This document shows, in pieces, positions 1 to 5,621 of a stretch of DNA of 7,118 bases. Positions within the stretch are counted from its first letter, which is position 1. Every line of letters starts with the position of its first letter. The notes below the pieces were generated by a model. It ran no database searches. It was given only the letters and a program-made list of their open reading frames with translations, and had not been told where the DNA came from. A program made the position numbers and the translations under genes. Origin of the DNA: Verrucomicrobiota bacterium (lineage in GTDB: Bacteria > Verrucomicrobiota > Verrucomicrobiia > Chthoniobacterales > UBA10450); contig QHRI01000099.1 of the NCBI GenBank assembly GCA_003221375.1, forward strand, positions 1-7,118. Direction: 5' to 3'.

Positions 1-905
1 TCAAGGAGAGCCGTCTCGGATTGCTGTTCAATGCCGCGGTGAAAGTGCCGATGCAATTTTTCATTCTGCTGCTAGGCGCGCTTGTTTTCATGTTTTATCA
101 ATTCGAAAAGCCGCCGGCTTATTTCAATCAGCCTGCGTACCAACGTGCGATGGCGAGCGGCTACGCGCCGCAGTTAGAAGCGTTGCAAACGCAATCCGAT
201 GACGTATTCACCCAAAAACGCGCTGCTATTCGGGCGCTTTCCAGTGCATCGTCAAGCGAGCGCGATCAGGCAACGACCAAGCTTCGCGAACTCGATGCGC
301 AGGCGCATGAATTGCGTAATCGAACCAAGGCAGTTCTCGGACAAGCGGGCGCTGATCCAAAAAGCAAGGAATCGGATTACGTATTTATTACTTTTATTCT
401 TCAACAGATGCCGCACGGAATTGTCGGATTACTGATCGCAGTGATCTTGTGCGCGACCATGTCGGCGACGTCAGCAATTCTGAATGCTCTCGGTTCCACC
501 ACCGCGATCGATTTTTATCGTCCGTTGATTCGTCCACACGCGACGGATCACCATTATGTAGTCGCGGCGAAAGCGCTAACCGCGGCGTGGGGATTGATGG
601 CGATCGGCGTCGCTTCGTTTGCAAGTCTGGTCGAAAATCTAATCGAAGCGGGCAACATTCTGGGCTCGGTGTTTTATGGCAGTATTCTCGGTCTTTTTCT
701 AGCAGGTTTCTTTATTCGTCGAGTTTCGGGATCCCCCGTGTTTTTCGCGGCGCTCCTTGCACAAATGCTGGTGTTCGTCCTGTTCGCTACAACGAATATC
801 GGATACCTCTGGTACAATTTTATCGGATGCGCGGCGGTGCTGATCCTGGCGCCGGTCCTGCAGCAAACCATCTTTCGCGGTACGGAAGTTCCGGCCGGGG
901 TATGA
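1..905 (+). CDS. Sodium:solute symporter (SSS family), C-terminal part, 5' end outside window
   Basis: This is the C-terminal part of a membrane transporter of the sodium:solute symporter (SSS, LeuT-fold) family, which uses the Na+ gradient to import small solutes. The frame is open from base 3 (Lys-Glu-Ser-Arg-Leu-Gly) straight through the first possible TTG at 21, so the true start lies upstream. Counting from codon 21, membrane segments are visible at about residues 9-27, 131-160, 180-205, 208-233, 238-262 and 264-285. The SSS-like stretch GIVGLLIAVILCATMSATSA lies near 133-152, and a later part reads NLIEAGNILGSVFYGSILG. Between the first two segments lies a hydrophilic loop of about 100 residues (30-125), rich in Arg, Glu, Gln and Ala and probably helical. 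The substrate cannot be told from sequence. The stop at 903-905 is 15 bases before the next gene, which suggests cotranscription with the bacillithiol-type genes. Family is sure; transport specificity is unknown. Confidence 0.9.
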   Translation, partial: KESRLGLLFNAAVKVPMQFFILLLGALVFMFYQFEKPPAYFNQPAYQRAMASGYAPQLEALQTQSDDVFTQKRAAIRALSSASSSERDQATTKLRELDAQAHELRNRTKAVLGQAGADPKSKESDYVFITFILQQMPHGIVGLLIAVILCATMSATSAILNALGSTTAIDFYRPLIRPHATDHHYVVAAKALTAAWGLMAIGVASFASLVENLIEAGNILGSVFYGSILGLFLAGFFIRRVSGSPVFFAALLAQMLVFVLFATTNIGYLWYNFIGCAAVLILAPVLQQTIFRGTEVPAGV

Positions 906-920
906 AATTCATTCTGGACG

Positions 921-1688
921 ATGGATCACCCGATTATTTGTTTCGGCCAGCAACCGTGCGGATTTTTTCCAAAACGATTTTTGTTCGCCAAGATTACGGC
1001 GGCCCGTCGGCTTCAAAAGGAAATCGGGGGAGAAATCGTCTTTTTCTTTCATGACAGCGATCACGACCCGCGCGAGACAATTACCATTTTGCGAGACCAA
1101 AACAACAACCAGGAAGTGGCCCTGAACTTTCAGTTTGAAAATCGGATTCAAAAGCAGTTTTCGCCGCTATATGCCAAACGCGTCCTTCCGGAATGGCAGG
1201 AGAAAACTGCGCGCCAACTTCCAAATTATGTGGAGCAGTCTCTGGTCACGCAATTTAAGGAGACCAAATGTTCGAATGTCGCCGACTTTTGTCTCGAGAT
1301 GTACAAACGAATGGGGTTGCTCGAAGGTGTGCGAGTAGAGCGATCCAGTACACCGGAATTCCGGGCGCGTGCTGTTACAGTCTCAGATTATTTTGTCGAT
1401 CAGCCTTATGAAGGAGAAATGGTTCGCGCCCGTTACCGCTACGGGAAATTGTTGCTGCATAAGGGAGGCGGTCGGTTTTTAGAAATTCCCGGAGACGAAT
1501 TTGGTCCGGAGCAAATCAGCCCGACCCGCGACACGCGTTTCCGTTGGATGCAATCAGTAATTCGATGCACTCATTACGTCGCTGGTGCGAGCGAGCAGCA
1601 TTACGTTAACAAGGAAGACGCTCCCGACGTGAAATTCATCACACGCGACGAGATTTCCGACTTCGACAGAGCTTATACGGGGCTGTAA
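921..1688 (+). CDS. Compact BshC-like protein (putative cysteine-adding enzyme of bacillithiol-type thiol synthesis)
   Basis: This 255-residue protein is probably a short, diverged relative of BshC, which joins cysteine to GlcN-malate in the last step of bacillithiol synthesis in the cytoplasm. By eye, residues 8-52 (FGQQPCGFF, then a Lys, then SDHDPRE) match the BshC block GGQQAGLL...K...EDHDLDE. FCLEMYKRMGLLEGVRV at 123-139 matches the FFELL...EEGLVLLNS region. TRFRWMQ and YVAGASEQHYV at 205-229 match TRPLMQE and FIAGPGEINYW. Order and spacing agree. BshC is usually about 520-540 residues; this protein lacks roughly 80 N-terminal residues and the C-terminal coiled-coil region, so it is a core-only form. 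ATG 921 was chosen because an in-frame stop lies at 903-905 and the family motif begins at residue 8; no clear ribosome site is seen. The stop overlaps the bshA start by one base, which supports a shared pathway. The fold assignment is fairly firm; the reaction is inferred. Confidence 0.7.
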   Translation: MDHPIICFGQQPCGFFPKRFLFAKITAARRLQKEIGGEIVFFFHDSDHDPRETITILRDQNNNQEVALNFQFENRIQKQFSPLYAKRVLPEWQEKTARQLPNYVEQSLVTQFKETKCSNVADFCLEMYKRMGLLEGVRVERSSTPEFRARAVTVSDYFVDQPYEGEMVRARYRYGKLLLHKGGGRFLEIPGDEFGPEQISPTRDTRFRWMQSVIRCTHYVAGASEQHYVNKEDAPDVKFITRDEISDFDRAYTGL

Positions 1689-2332
1689 TGGAATCGGCAC
1701 CGCTTAAAATTGGGATCGCATGTTTTCCGCTGATTGGCGGGAGCGGGATTTTGGCGACGGCCCTCGGGTCGGAACTGGCGCGCCGCGGGCATGAAGTTTA
1801 CTTCTTTAGTTACGCGTTACCCGTTCGACTGGACCTGCCGCAGGAGGGCCTTCACTTCCATCGGATTGTATTTGCGGACAACACCTTATTTCCGTGTCCC
1901 GATTACACTCTGCCGCTCGCAGTGAAAATGGCGGAGGTGGCGCGTTCACAGCGGCTCGATCTTTTTCACGTTCATTACGCAGTGCCACATGCGCTGGCCG
2001 CCTGTCTAGCCTCGCAAATCGTAGGAACGTCAGCTCCGCGCATCGTCACAACTTTGCATGGGAGCGATACCACTCTGCTCGGCCAGGATCCCGATTACCG
2101 CACCGCCATCGAGCATGCCCTCGTGCATTCCGACGCGGTCACGGCAGTATCAGAAAGTCTTCGGAAACAAACCCAGGGAGAACCCGCGAAGAAATTCGAC
2201 GTGATTTCGGCATCGACGACAAATTTCTTGTGCTGCACATGTCGAATTTGCGACCCGTTAAACGCATCGACCTACTGCTGCGCACGATTGCTTTGTCGAA
2301 GAACCGGGCGCGCCTTCGTTTGTTCATTTTAG
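1688..2332 (+). CDS. bshA: BshA N-terminal (acceptor) half, out-of-frame tail
   Basis: This open frame gives 214 residues, of which only about the first 162 are BshA-like. The glycine loop FPLIGGSG lies at 13-20, FHVHYAVPHALAACLA at 93-108, TTLHGSDTTLLGQDP at 121-135 and SDAVTAVSESLRKQT at 148-162. All are hallmarks of BshA and align without gaps to the N-terminal Rossmann domain that binds malate. After residue 162 the frame runs on in a Cys-rich, non-homologous tail to a stop at 2330-2332. The start overlaps the stop of the previous gene in a TAATG, so translation is probably coupled. If made, the product would lack the UDP-GlcNAc-binding half. Confidence 0.8.
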   Translation: MESAPLKIGIACFPLIGGSGILATALGSELARRGHEVYFFSYALPVRLDLPQEGLHFHRIVFADNTLFPCPDYTLPLAVKMAEVARSQRLDLFHVHYAVPHALAACLASQIVGTSAPRIVTTLHGSDTTLLGQDPDYRTAIEHALVHSDAVTAVSESLRKQTQGEPAKKFDVISASTTNFLCCTCRICDPLNASTYCCARLLCRRTGRAFVCSF

Positions 2333-2751
2333 CAGGCGGCCCTTTTGACCCTTACGAGGGACTGGTCGACGAATTGGGACTCCGCGACAGCGTGATCGTT
2401 CGGCGGAACACAGCTGCGGTGGAAGAGTATTTACAGGCCGCAGATGCGGGACTCTACACATCCGAATACGAAAGCTTCGGTTTGAGTATTCTCGAGACGG
2501 CGTTTTATGGTAAGCCTGTGATCGCCTTTCGCGTCGGTGGTATTCCTGAAGTCGTAGGGGAATCTTCTCCTCTATATCCTTTTGGCGATGTGGCTGCTGC
2601 TGCTGCTGCGCTAGACGCATTAGTCGAATCTCCGAATTTGACCCGCGAACTCGGTGAACAGAGTCGCGATCGGGTACGCAAAAGATTCTCAGCGGATCGC
2701 GTTGTCCCTCGCTACGAAGCACTGTATCGCAGTATCATTGCCGCCCGATAG
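2176..2751 (+). CDS. bshA: BshA C-terminal (donor) half, in another frame
   Basis: This is the UDP-GlcNAc-binding half of BshA. Homology begins at about 2176 (GRTREEIRRDFGIDD) and continues through LHMSNLRPVKRIDLLL, the strand and helix that open the second Rossmann domain. The GT4 EX7E motif ESFGLSILE is encoded at 2470-2496 and is followed by GKPVIAFRVGGIPEVV. The open frame extends back to 1894, but that upstream part is a shadow of the N-terminal half. The first in-frame ATG inside the homology is at 2239, without a visible ribosome site, so separate translation is doubtful. A run of GCT codons near 2593-2608 gives six alanines in a row in a surface-type region. The C-terminus RYEALYRSIIA is typical of the family. 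Confidence 0.8.
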   Translation, partial: GRTREEIRRDFGIDDKFLVLHMSNLRPVKRIDLLLRTIALSKNRARLRLFILAGGPFDPYEGLVDELGLRDSVIVRRNTAAVEEYLQAADAGLYTSEYESFGLSILETAFYGKPVIAFRVGGIPEVVGESSPLYPFGDVAAAAAALDALVESPNLTRELGEQSRDRVRKRFSADRVVPRYEALYRSIIAAR

Positions 2752-2771
2752 GCGCGACCTTATTTAAACTC

Positions 2772-4037
2772 CTATTCTGAGAGTCGCGTTGTCGATTCAT
2801 TCTCGCCATGGAAACGCGCAACATCTGTTCCGCTTCCCGCACGCACTTCCGGTCGCCAACGAAACTTTTCAAGAATTGGGTTGGATTTTTCCTCAACGGC
2901 ATCGGCGATGATTTCACCGAGCACGGGCGCAAATTTGAATCCATGCCCGCAATCGCCTGCGGCAATCACTAATCCTTGGCGTTCCGGATCCTGCGCGATC
3001 CAGAAATTTCCATCATGCGTTTCGCAATACATGCACACGCGCGTATAGACGATTTGCGCATCGGCGAGGTCCGGGAACGCCCACGATAAAAAATTGCGCA
3101 GGTTCGCTTCATCTTCCGAAGTGACGGTGCGTTGGGAAGATTCGGGAGACATCTCGCGGCCGGGGCCGTGGTTTGCGATCTTCACGATACCATCACGATT
3201 AAGCGGGAATCCGTAATAACCCGTCGCCGTAATGTCTGCGCCAAACACGGGAAACCGTTCATGTGTGAACAGTTCAGGTTGCCGGGGTTTTAAGTGAAAT
3301 ACCGGCTGGCCACTGGCGCGGAAGAACTTTTTCGTGAAAGGCAGCAGATACGGCGTCCACGCGCCGACCGTCATCACAACGCGATCGCCCGCGATGCGCG
3401 TCATCCCGAGCGGAGTCGAGGGACCCCGAGAAGTTACCTTTAAGCTTTCGCCTCGGGATTCTTCGACTTCGCTCAGAATGACGGTTGTGATGCGGCCGTT
3501 CACATCATCTAGCGCCTCGAATTTATGCCGCTCCAGCAGCTCAACGCCTAACGACTTTGCTCGTTTGATCAACGCCGCGACTGAGCGCCCGCTTTCCGCA
3601 TAGCCTGCTTCAACCTCAAGGATGCCATCTCGAAATAATTCTGGATTCCAGGCTGGAAATCGCCTCCACACTTGCGCTGAATTCATGCGCTCTACCTTGA
3701 GCCCGCGCTTTTGCAGCATTTTGAAACTTTCGTACTCGAAATCGCCAGGCTCCATCTCCCGACGGCGCACGAACATCACGCCGACCTCGTGATACAATTC
3801 AATTCCGAATTCTTCGTTCCATTTGCGCCACAGTTTGATCGAGCGCTCCGCGAGCTCGGTGTAGTCATTATCCGCTCCATAAGCCGCGCGAACAGCTTTG
3901 CTGATGTCGGTAGATGCAGCCAACGGATGCGGCAACGGCCCCGGATCAATGAGAATTACTTGATGGCCGCGTTTCTTTAATTCGATGGCGGCGGTAACTC
4001 CATTAACTCCCGCGCCAACAATGACGACTTTCGACAT
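2772..4037 (-). CDS. FAD-dependent oxidoreductase, monomeric sarcosine oxidase-like (DAO family), carrying an in-frame repeat insertion
   Basis: This 421-residue cytoplasmic flavoprotein of the D-amino-acid oxidase fold probably oxidises a secondary or N-methyl amine, as monomeric sarcosine oxidase and N-methyltryptophan oxidase do. MSKVVIVGAGVNG at the N-terminus holds the FAD dinucleotide loop (GAGVNG, 8-13). VCMYCET near 334-340 matches the MSOX segment whose Cys holds FAD covalently, and GHGFKFAPVLGE at 364-375 is the family's C-terminal FAD signature. ATG 4037 is preferred over a GTG at 4052 because it puts the glycine loop at the usual place; no strong ribosome site is seen with either. 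Residues 186-213 do not belong to the family: they are encoded by a palindromic repeat inserted just before GDRVVMTVGAW. The insertion keeps the frame. It may sit in a tolerated loop or impair the enzyme. Substrate is not determined. The gene converges on bshA with 20 bases between the stops. Confidence 0.85.
   Translation of the reverse strand: MSKVVIVGAGVNGVTAAIELKKRGHQVILIDPGPLPHPLAASTDISKAVRAAYGADNDYTELAERSIKLWRKWNEEFGIELYHEVGVMFVRRREMEPGDFEYESFKMLQKRGLKVERMNSAQVWRRFPAWNPELFRDGILEVEAGYAESGRSVAALIKRAKSLGVELLERHKFEALDDVNGRITTVILSEVEESRGESLKVTSRGPSTPLGMTRIAGDRVVMTVGAWTPYLLPFTKKFFRASGQPVFHLKPRQPELFTHERFPVFGADITATGYYGFPLNRDGIVKIANHGPGREMSPESSQRTVTSEDEANLRNFLSWAFPDLADAQIVYTRVCMYCETHDGNFWIAQDPERQGLVIAAGDCGHGFKFAPVLGEIIADAVEEKSNPILEKFRWRPEVRAGSGTDVARFHGENESTTRLSE
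3399..3483. repeat. Imperfect inverted-repeat element inside the sarcosine oxidase-like gene
   Basis: Two 32-bp arms, 3399-3430 and 3452-3483, are inverted copies of each other with 26 of 32 bases matching; all six differences are transitions. The spacer is 21 bases (3431-3451). The left arm begins CGTCATCCCGAGCGGAGTCG and the reverse complement of the right arm begins CGTCATTCTGAGCGAAGTCG. A direct repeat GATGCG lies at 3393-3398, touching the left arm, and at 3489-3494, five bases beyond the right arm. The element has no stop in the frame of the host gene. It looks like a small non-autonomous palindromic repeat of the kind scattered between genes in several soil phyla; that comparison is from memory. 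Confidence 0.85.
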
Positions 4038-4089
4038 GTTAGAACACGGCACGTTGTAGCGCCATTTGTGTCAAGCTCCGATCTTGTGA

Positions 4090-4147
4090 TTTGTAGGGCG
4101 ACCGTTCAGGTCGCCGGCGAAGGCAGGCGGAGCGCCTGCCCTACAAA
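4090..4147. repeat. 58-bp palindromic repeat with two internal hairpins, between M48 gene and oxidoreductase
   Basis: Perfect 10-bp terminal inverted repeats TTTGTAGGGC (4090-4099) and GCCCTACAAA (4138-4147) enclose two perfect hairpins. The first has a 7-bp stem (4097-4103 with 4109-4115) and a 5-base loop; the second has an 8-bp stem (4122-4129 with 4133-4140) and a 3-base loop. The outer stem and inner hairpins share a few bases, so they can form partly alternative folds, overall cloverleaf-like. It lies after the M48 stop and before the oxidoreductase start, both on the minus strand. It may end or attenuate transcription between them, but no clear U-run terminator follows on that strand. 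It resembles dispersed intergenic repeats rather than a gene-specific site. Confidence 0.8.
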
Positions 4148-4161
4148 AACGCTCGGTCGCA

Positions 4162-5424
4162 CTACGTGGTCATTCGCAGCGCACGTTCCCGTTCGAGCAA
4201 GGTCGGATGCGAATAATAAAAGCTGCTGTAGAGCGGGTGGGGAGTGAGATTGCTCAGGTTTTTCTCGCTCAATTTCCGCAATGCTTGAATTAGCGATTGC
4301 GTCTCACCCATCGCCCCACGGGCGAAAGCATCCGCCTCAAATTCAAAACGGCGTGACCAGCTGTGAATGAACGGCGAAGCCCAGAAAGTGATCGTTCCCG
4401 CCACCAGCGAAAACAGCAGTATCGCAGGAACCACATTTATGGCGGCAAACCCTCCCTGATATGCGAAACCGAACGCGTGATAAAACCACTGCTGACGCGC
4501 AAGCCACGCGATCACGGCGAATGCGAGAAAAACACCAGCGACGGAAACGCTGAGCATCTTAATTACGTGGCGCTTCTTGCAATGGCCAACTTCATGTGCG
4601 AGCACGGACTCGAGTTCCGCATGGGTGAGCTGTCCGATCAATGTGTCGAAGAGGACGATCTTTCGAAAACTTCCGAGCCCGGTAAAGAACGCATTGGAGT
4701 GGCGCGAGCATTTGCTGCCATCCATCACTTCGATTCTACGCGCGGGAAAATCGGTTCGTTGCGCCAATGCAATCAGGCGTTCGCGTAACTCCCCTTCCGG
4801 CAGCGGGGTGAACTTGTTGAAAAGCGGCATGATGATCGCGGGCGCGATTAGCATCAAAAGCAATTGAAAGGTGATAACAACCACCGTCGCCCAGAGCCAC
4901 CAGCTAGCGCCGGTCCATTCGATCATTGTCAATACCAGCACTAGCAACGGATAACCGAGCAGCACTGCGAGCAGCAATCCTTTGATACGATCGACGATCC
5001 AGGTCTTTAATGTGGTAGTGTTGAAGCCGAATCGCTCTTCGACTCTGAATTGCGCGTACCAATCGAACGGTAATGCGGGCACGCTCACCGCAATGCCCAC
5101 GACGAAAAGAAATCCGGCCATTGCCCAGACCGAACTGCCAAAGTTCGCGCTGAATTTTTCAAACGCCCATGGCAATACGCCGCTAAAAAGCACTGCCATG
5201 AGTATTGCCGCATCGAACTCGTTGACGATGTCTCCAAAGTGGCTTTTGGCCAGCGTGTAATCAATCGAACGGCGATACTTCGGCTCGTCAATTATCCCGT
5301 GAAATACAGTCGGCACTTCATTCGCGTGTGCACAGACATGACTTCGGTTCAATCGGCTGAGCCACAATTCAGCAAAGACGCGCCCAAGAATCAGAAGCAA
5401 AGCAATGACGGCGAACGGCTGCAT
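4162..5424 (-). CDS. M48 family metallopeptidase, Ste24/CAAX-protease type, integral membrane
   Basis: This 420-residue zinc protease belongs to the Ste24 branch of M48, membrane-embedded enzymes known in eukaryotes for CAAX processing and in bacteria probably for membrane-protein quality control. Hydrophobic segments lie at about 1-20, 72-88, 98-120, 148-170, 174-200, 290-308 and 330-350. Family blocks in order are VEERFGFNTTTLKTW (128-142), IMPLFNKFTPLPEGELRERL (198-217), VMDGSKCSRHSNAFFTGLG (233-251), the zinc site HEVGH (277-281), SRRFEFEADAFA (357-368) with Glu361 as the likely third ligand, and HPLYSSFYYSHPTLLERERA (396-415). Family proteins usually read GSKRS where this has GSKCS. All catalytic residues are present and length is normal for the family, so it should be active. 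ATG 5424 gives an N-terminal membrane segment as expected; no clear ribosome site is seen. A partial palindromic repeat begins some 18 bases upstream of the start. Native substrate is unknown. Confidence 0.93.
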   Translation of the reverse strand: MQPFAVIALLLILGRVFAELWLSRLNRSHVCAHANEVPTVFHGIIDEPKYRRSIDYTLAKSHFGDIVNEFDAAILMAVLFSGVLPWAFEKFSANFGSSVWAMAGFLFVVGIAVSVPALPFDWYAQFRVEERFGFNTTTLKTWIVDRIKGLLLAVLLGYPLLVLVLTMIEWTGASWWLWATVVVITFQLLLMLIAPAIIMPLFNKFTPLPEGELRERLIALAQRTDFPARRIEVMDGSKCSRHSNAFFTGLGSFRKIVLFDTLIGQLTHAELESVLAHEVGHCKKRHVIKMLSVSVAGVFLAFAVIAWLARQQWFYHAFGFAYQGGFAAINVVPAILLFSLVAGTITFWASPFIHSWSRRFEFEADAFARGAMGETQSLIQALRKLSEKNLSNLTPHPLYSSFYYSHPTLLERERALRMTT

Positions 5425-5441
5425 CCAAAGCCATTCTAGTA

Positions 5442-5489
5442 TGTCATTCTGAGCGAAGCGAAAAATGGAGCGAGTGGGATGAGCGACAT
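5442..5489. repeat. Partial or decayed copy of the palindromic repeat, upstream of the M48 gene
   Basis: GTCATTCTGAGCGAAG at 5443-5458 is identical over 16 bases to the reverse complement of 3467-3482, the outer part of the right arm of the element inside the oxidoreductase gene. The similarity then fades. A weak counterpart GGGATGAGCGACAT follows at about 5476-5489 and could be what remains of the second arm. It sits in the 197-base gap between the M48 start and the stop of the FAD-linked oxidase, in what would be the M48 leader. I see nothing else I can name in that gap. Confidence 0.6.
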
Positions 5490-5621
5490 GGACGGCAAAG
5501 CCGCACAGGGTAGCGGCGAGTGAGTCGGGAGACGAACGAGTTCAATCTCAGTTCGTGATCAGAACCGGAGCTAAACCGAAATATTCAGAGATGTTTCGCA
5601 TCGCTCAACATGATAGAGGAT

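Larger units (their letters stand above)
1688..2751 (+). pseudogene. bshA: bshA, N-acetyl-alpha-D-glucosaminyl L-malate synthase, broken by a frame change with internal deletion
   Basis: BshA is a GT4-family, GT-B-fold glycosyltransferase that transfers GlcNAc from UDP-GlcNAc to L-malate, the first step of bacillithiol synthesis. The acceptor half is read in one frame from ATG 1688 and the donor half in another frame ending at the TAG 2749-2751. The homology stops after SESLRKQT (codon ending 2173) and resumes at about 2176 as GRTREEIRRDFGIDD. Compared with B. subtilis BshA from memory, about 25-27 residues are missing, including the conserved IETIYNFID-type strand and the hinge. The frame relation implies a net loss of 3n+1 bases. 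Both halves are well conserved and no other stop interrupts them, so the break is recent or a sequence error. As given, no functional full-length BshA can be made. Simple slippage cannot rescue it because residues are absent. Position directly after the BshC-like gene supports the assignment. Confidence 0.85.

Noticed and set aside
449..1054. A 201-codon open frame overlapping the symporter end and the BshC-like start
   Set aside because: It is rich in Arg and Ser with no recognisable motif and lies over two genes with clear homology; it is a shadow frame. Its ATG at 902, which overlaps the symporter stop, gives only a short basic peptide unlike any family I know.
2165..2185. Programmed ribosomal frameshift joining the two bshA halves
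   Set aside because: No classical slippery heptamer is in the zero frame, and about 25 conserved residues are missing, which slippage cannot supply.
2590..2610. GCT trinucleotide run in bshA as a phase-variable repeat
   Set aside because: Only about five perfect units and a multiple of three, so length change would not switch the frame; most likely ordinary alanine codons.
2753..2788. Short inverted repeat CGCGAC / GTCGCG across the convergent gene ends, as a shared terminator
   Set aside because: Only 6 bp with a 24-base loop and no T-run; too weak to call.
3334..3603. A plus-strand open frame across the palindromic repeat inside the oxidoreductase gene
   Set aside because: The opposite strand carries clear oxidoreductase homology on both sides; the plus-strand frame is open mainly because the inverted repeat lacks stops in several frames.
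5500..5517. Small hairpin GCCGC / GCGGC after the FAD-linked oxidase, as its terminator
   Set aside because: A 5-bp stem with an 8-base loop and no following T-run on the minus strand; expected by chance at this base composition.
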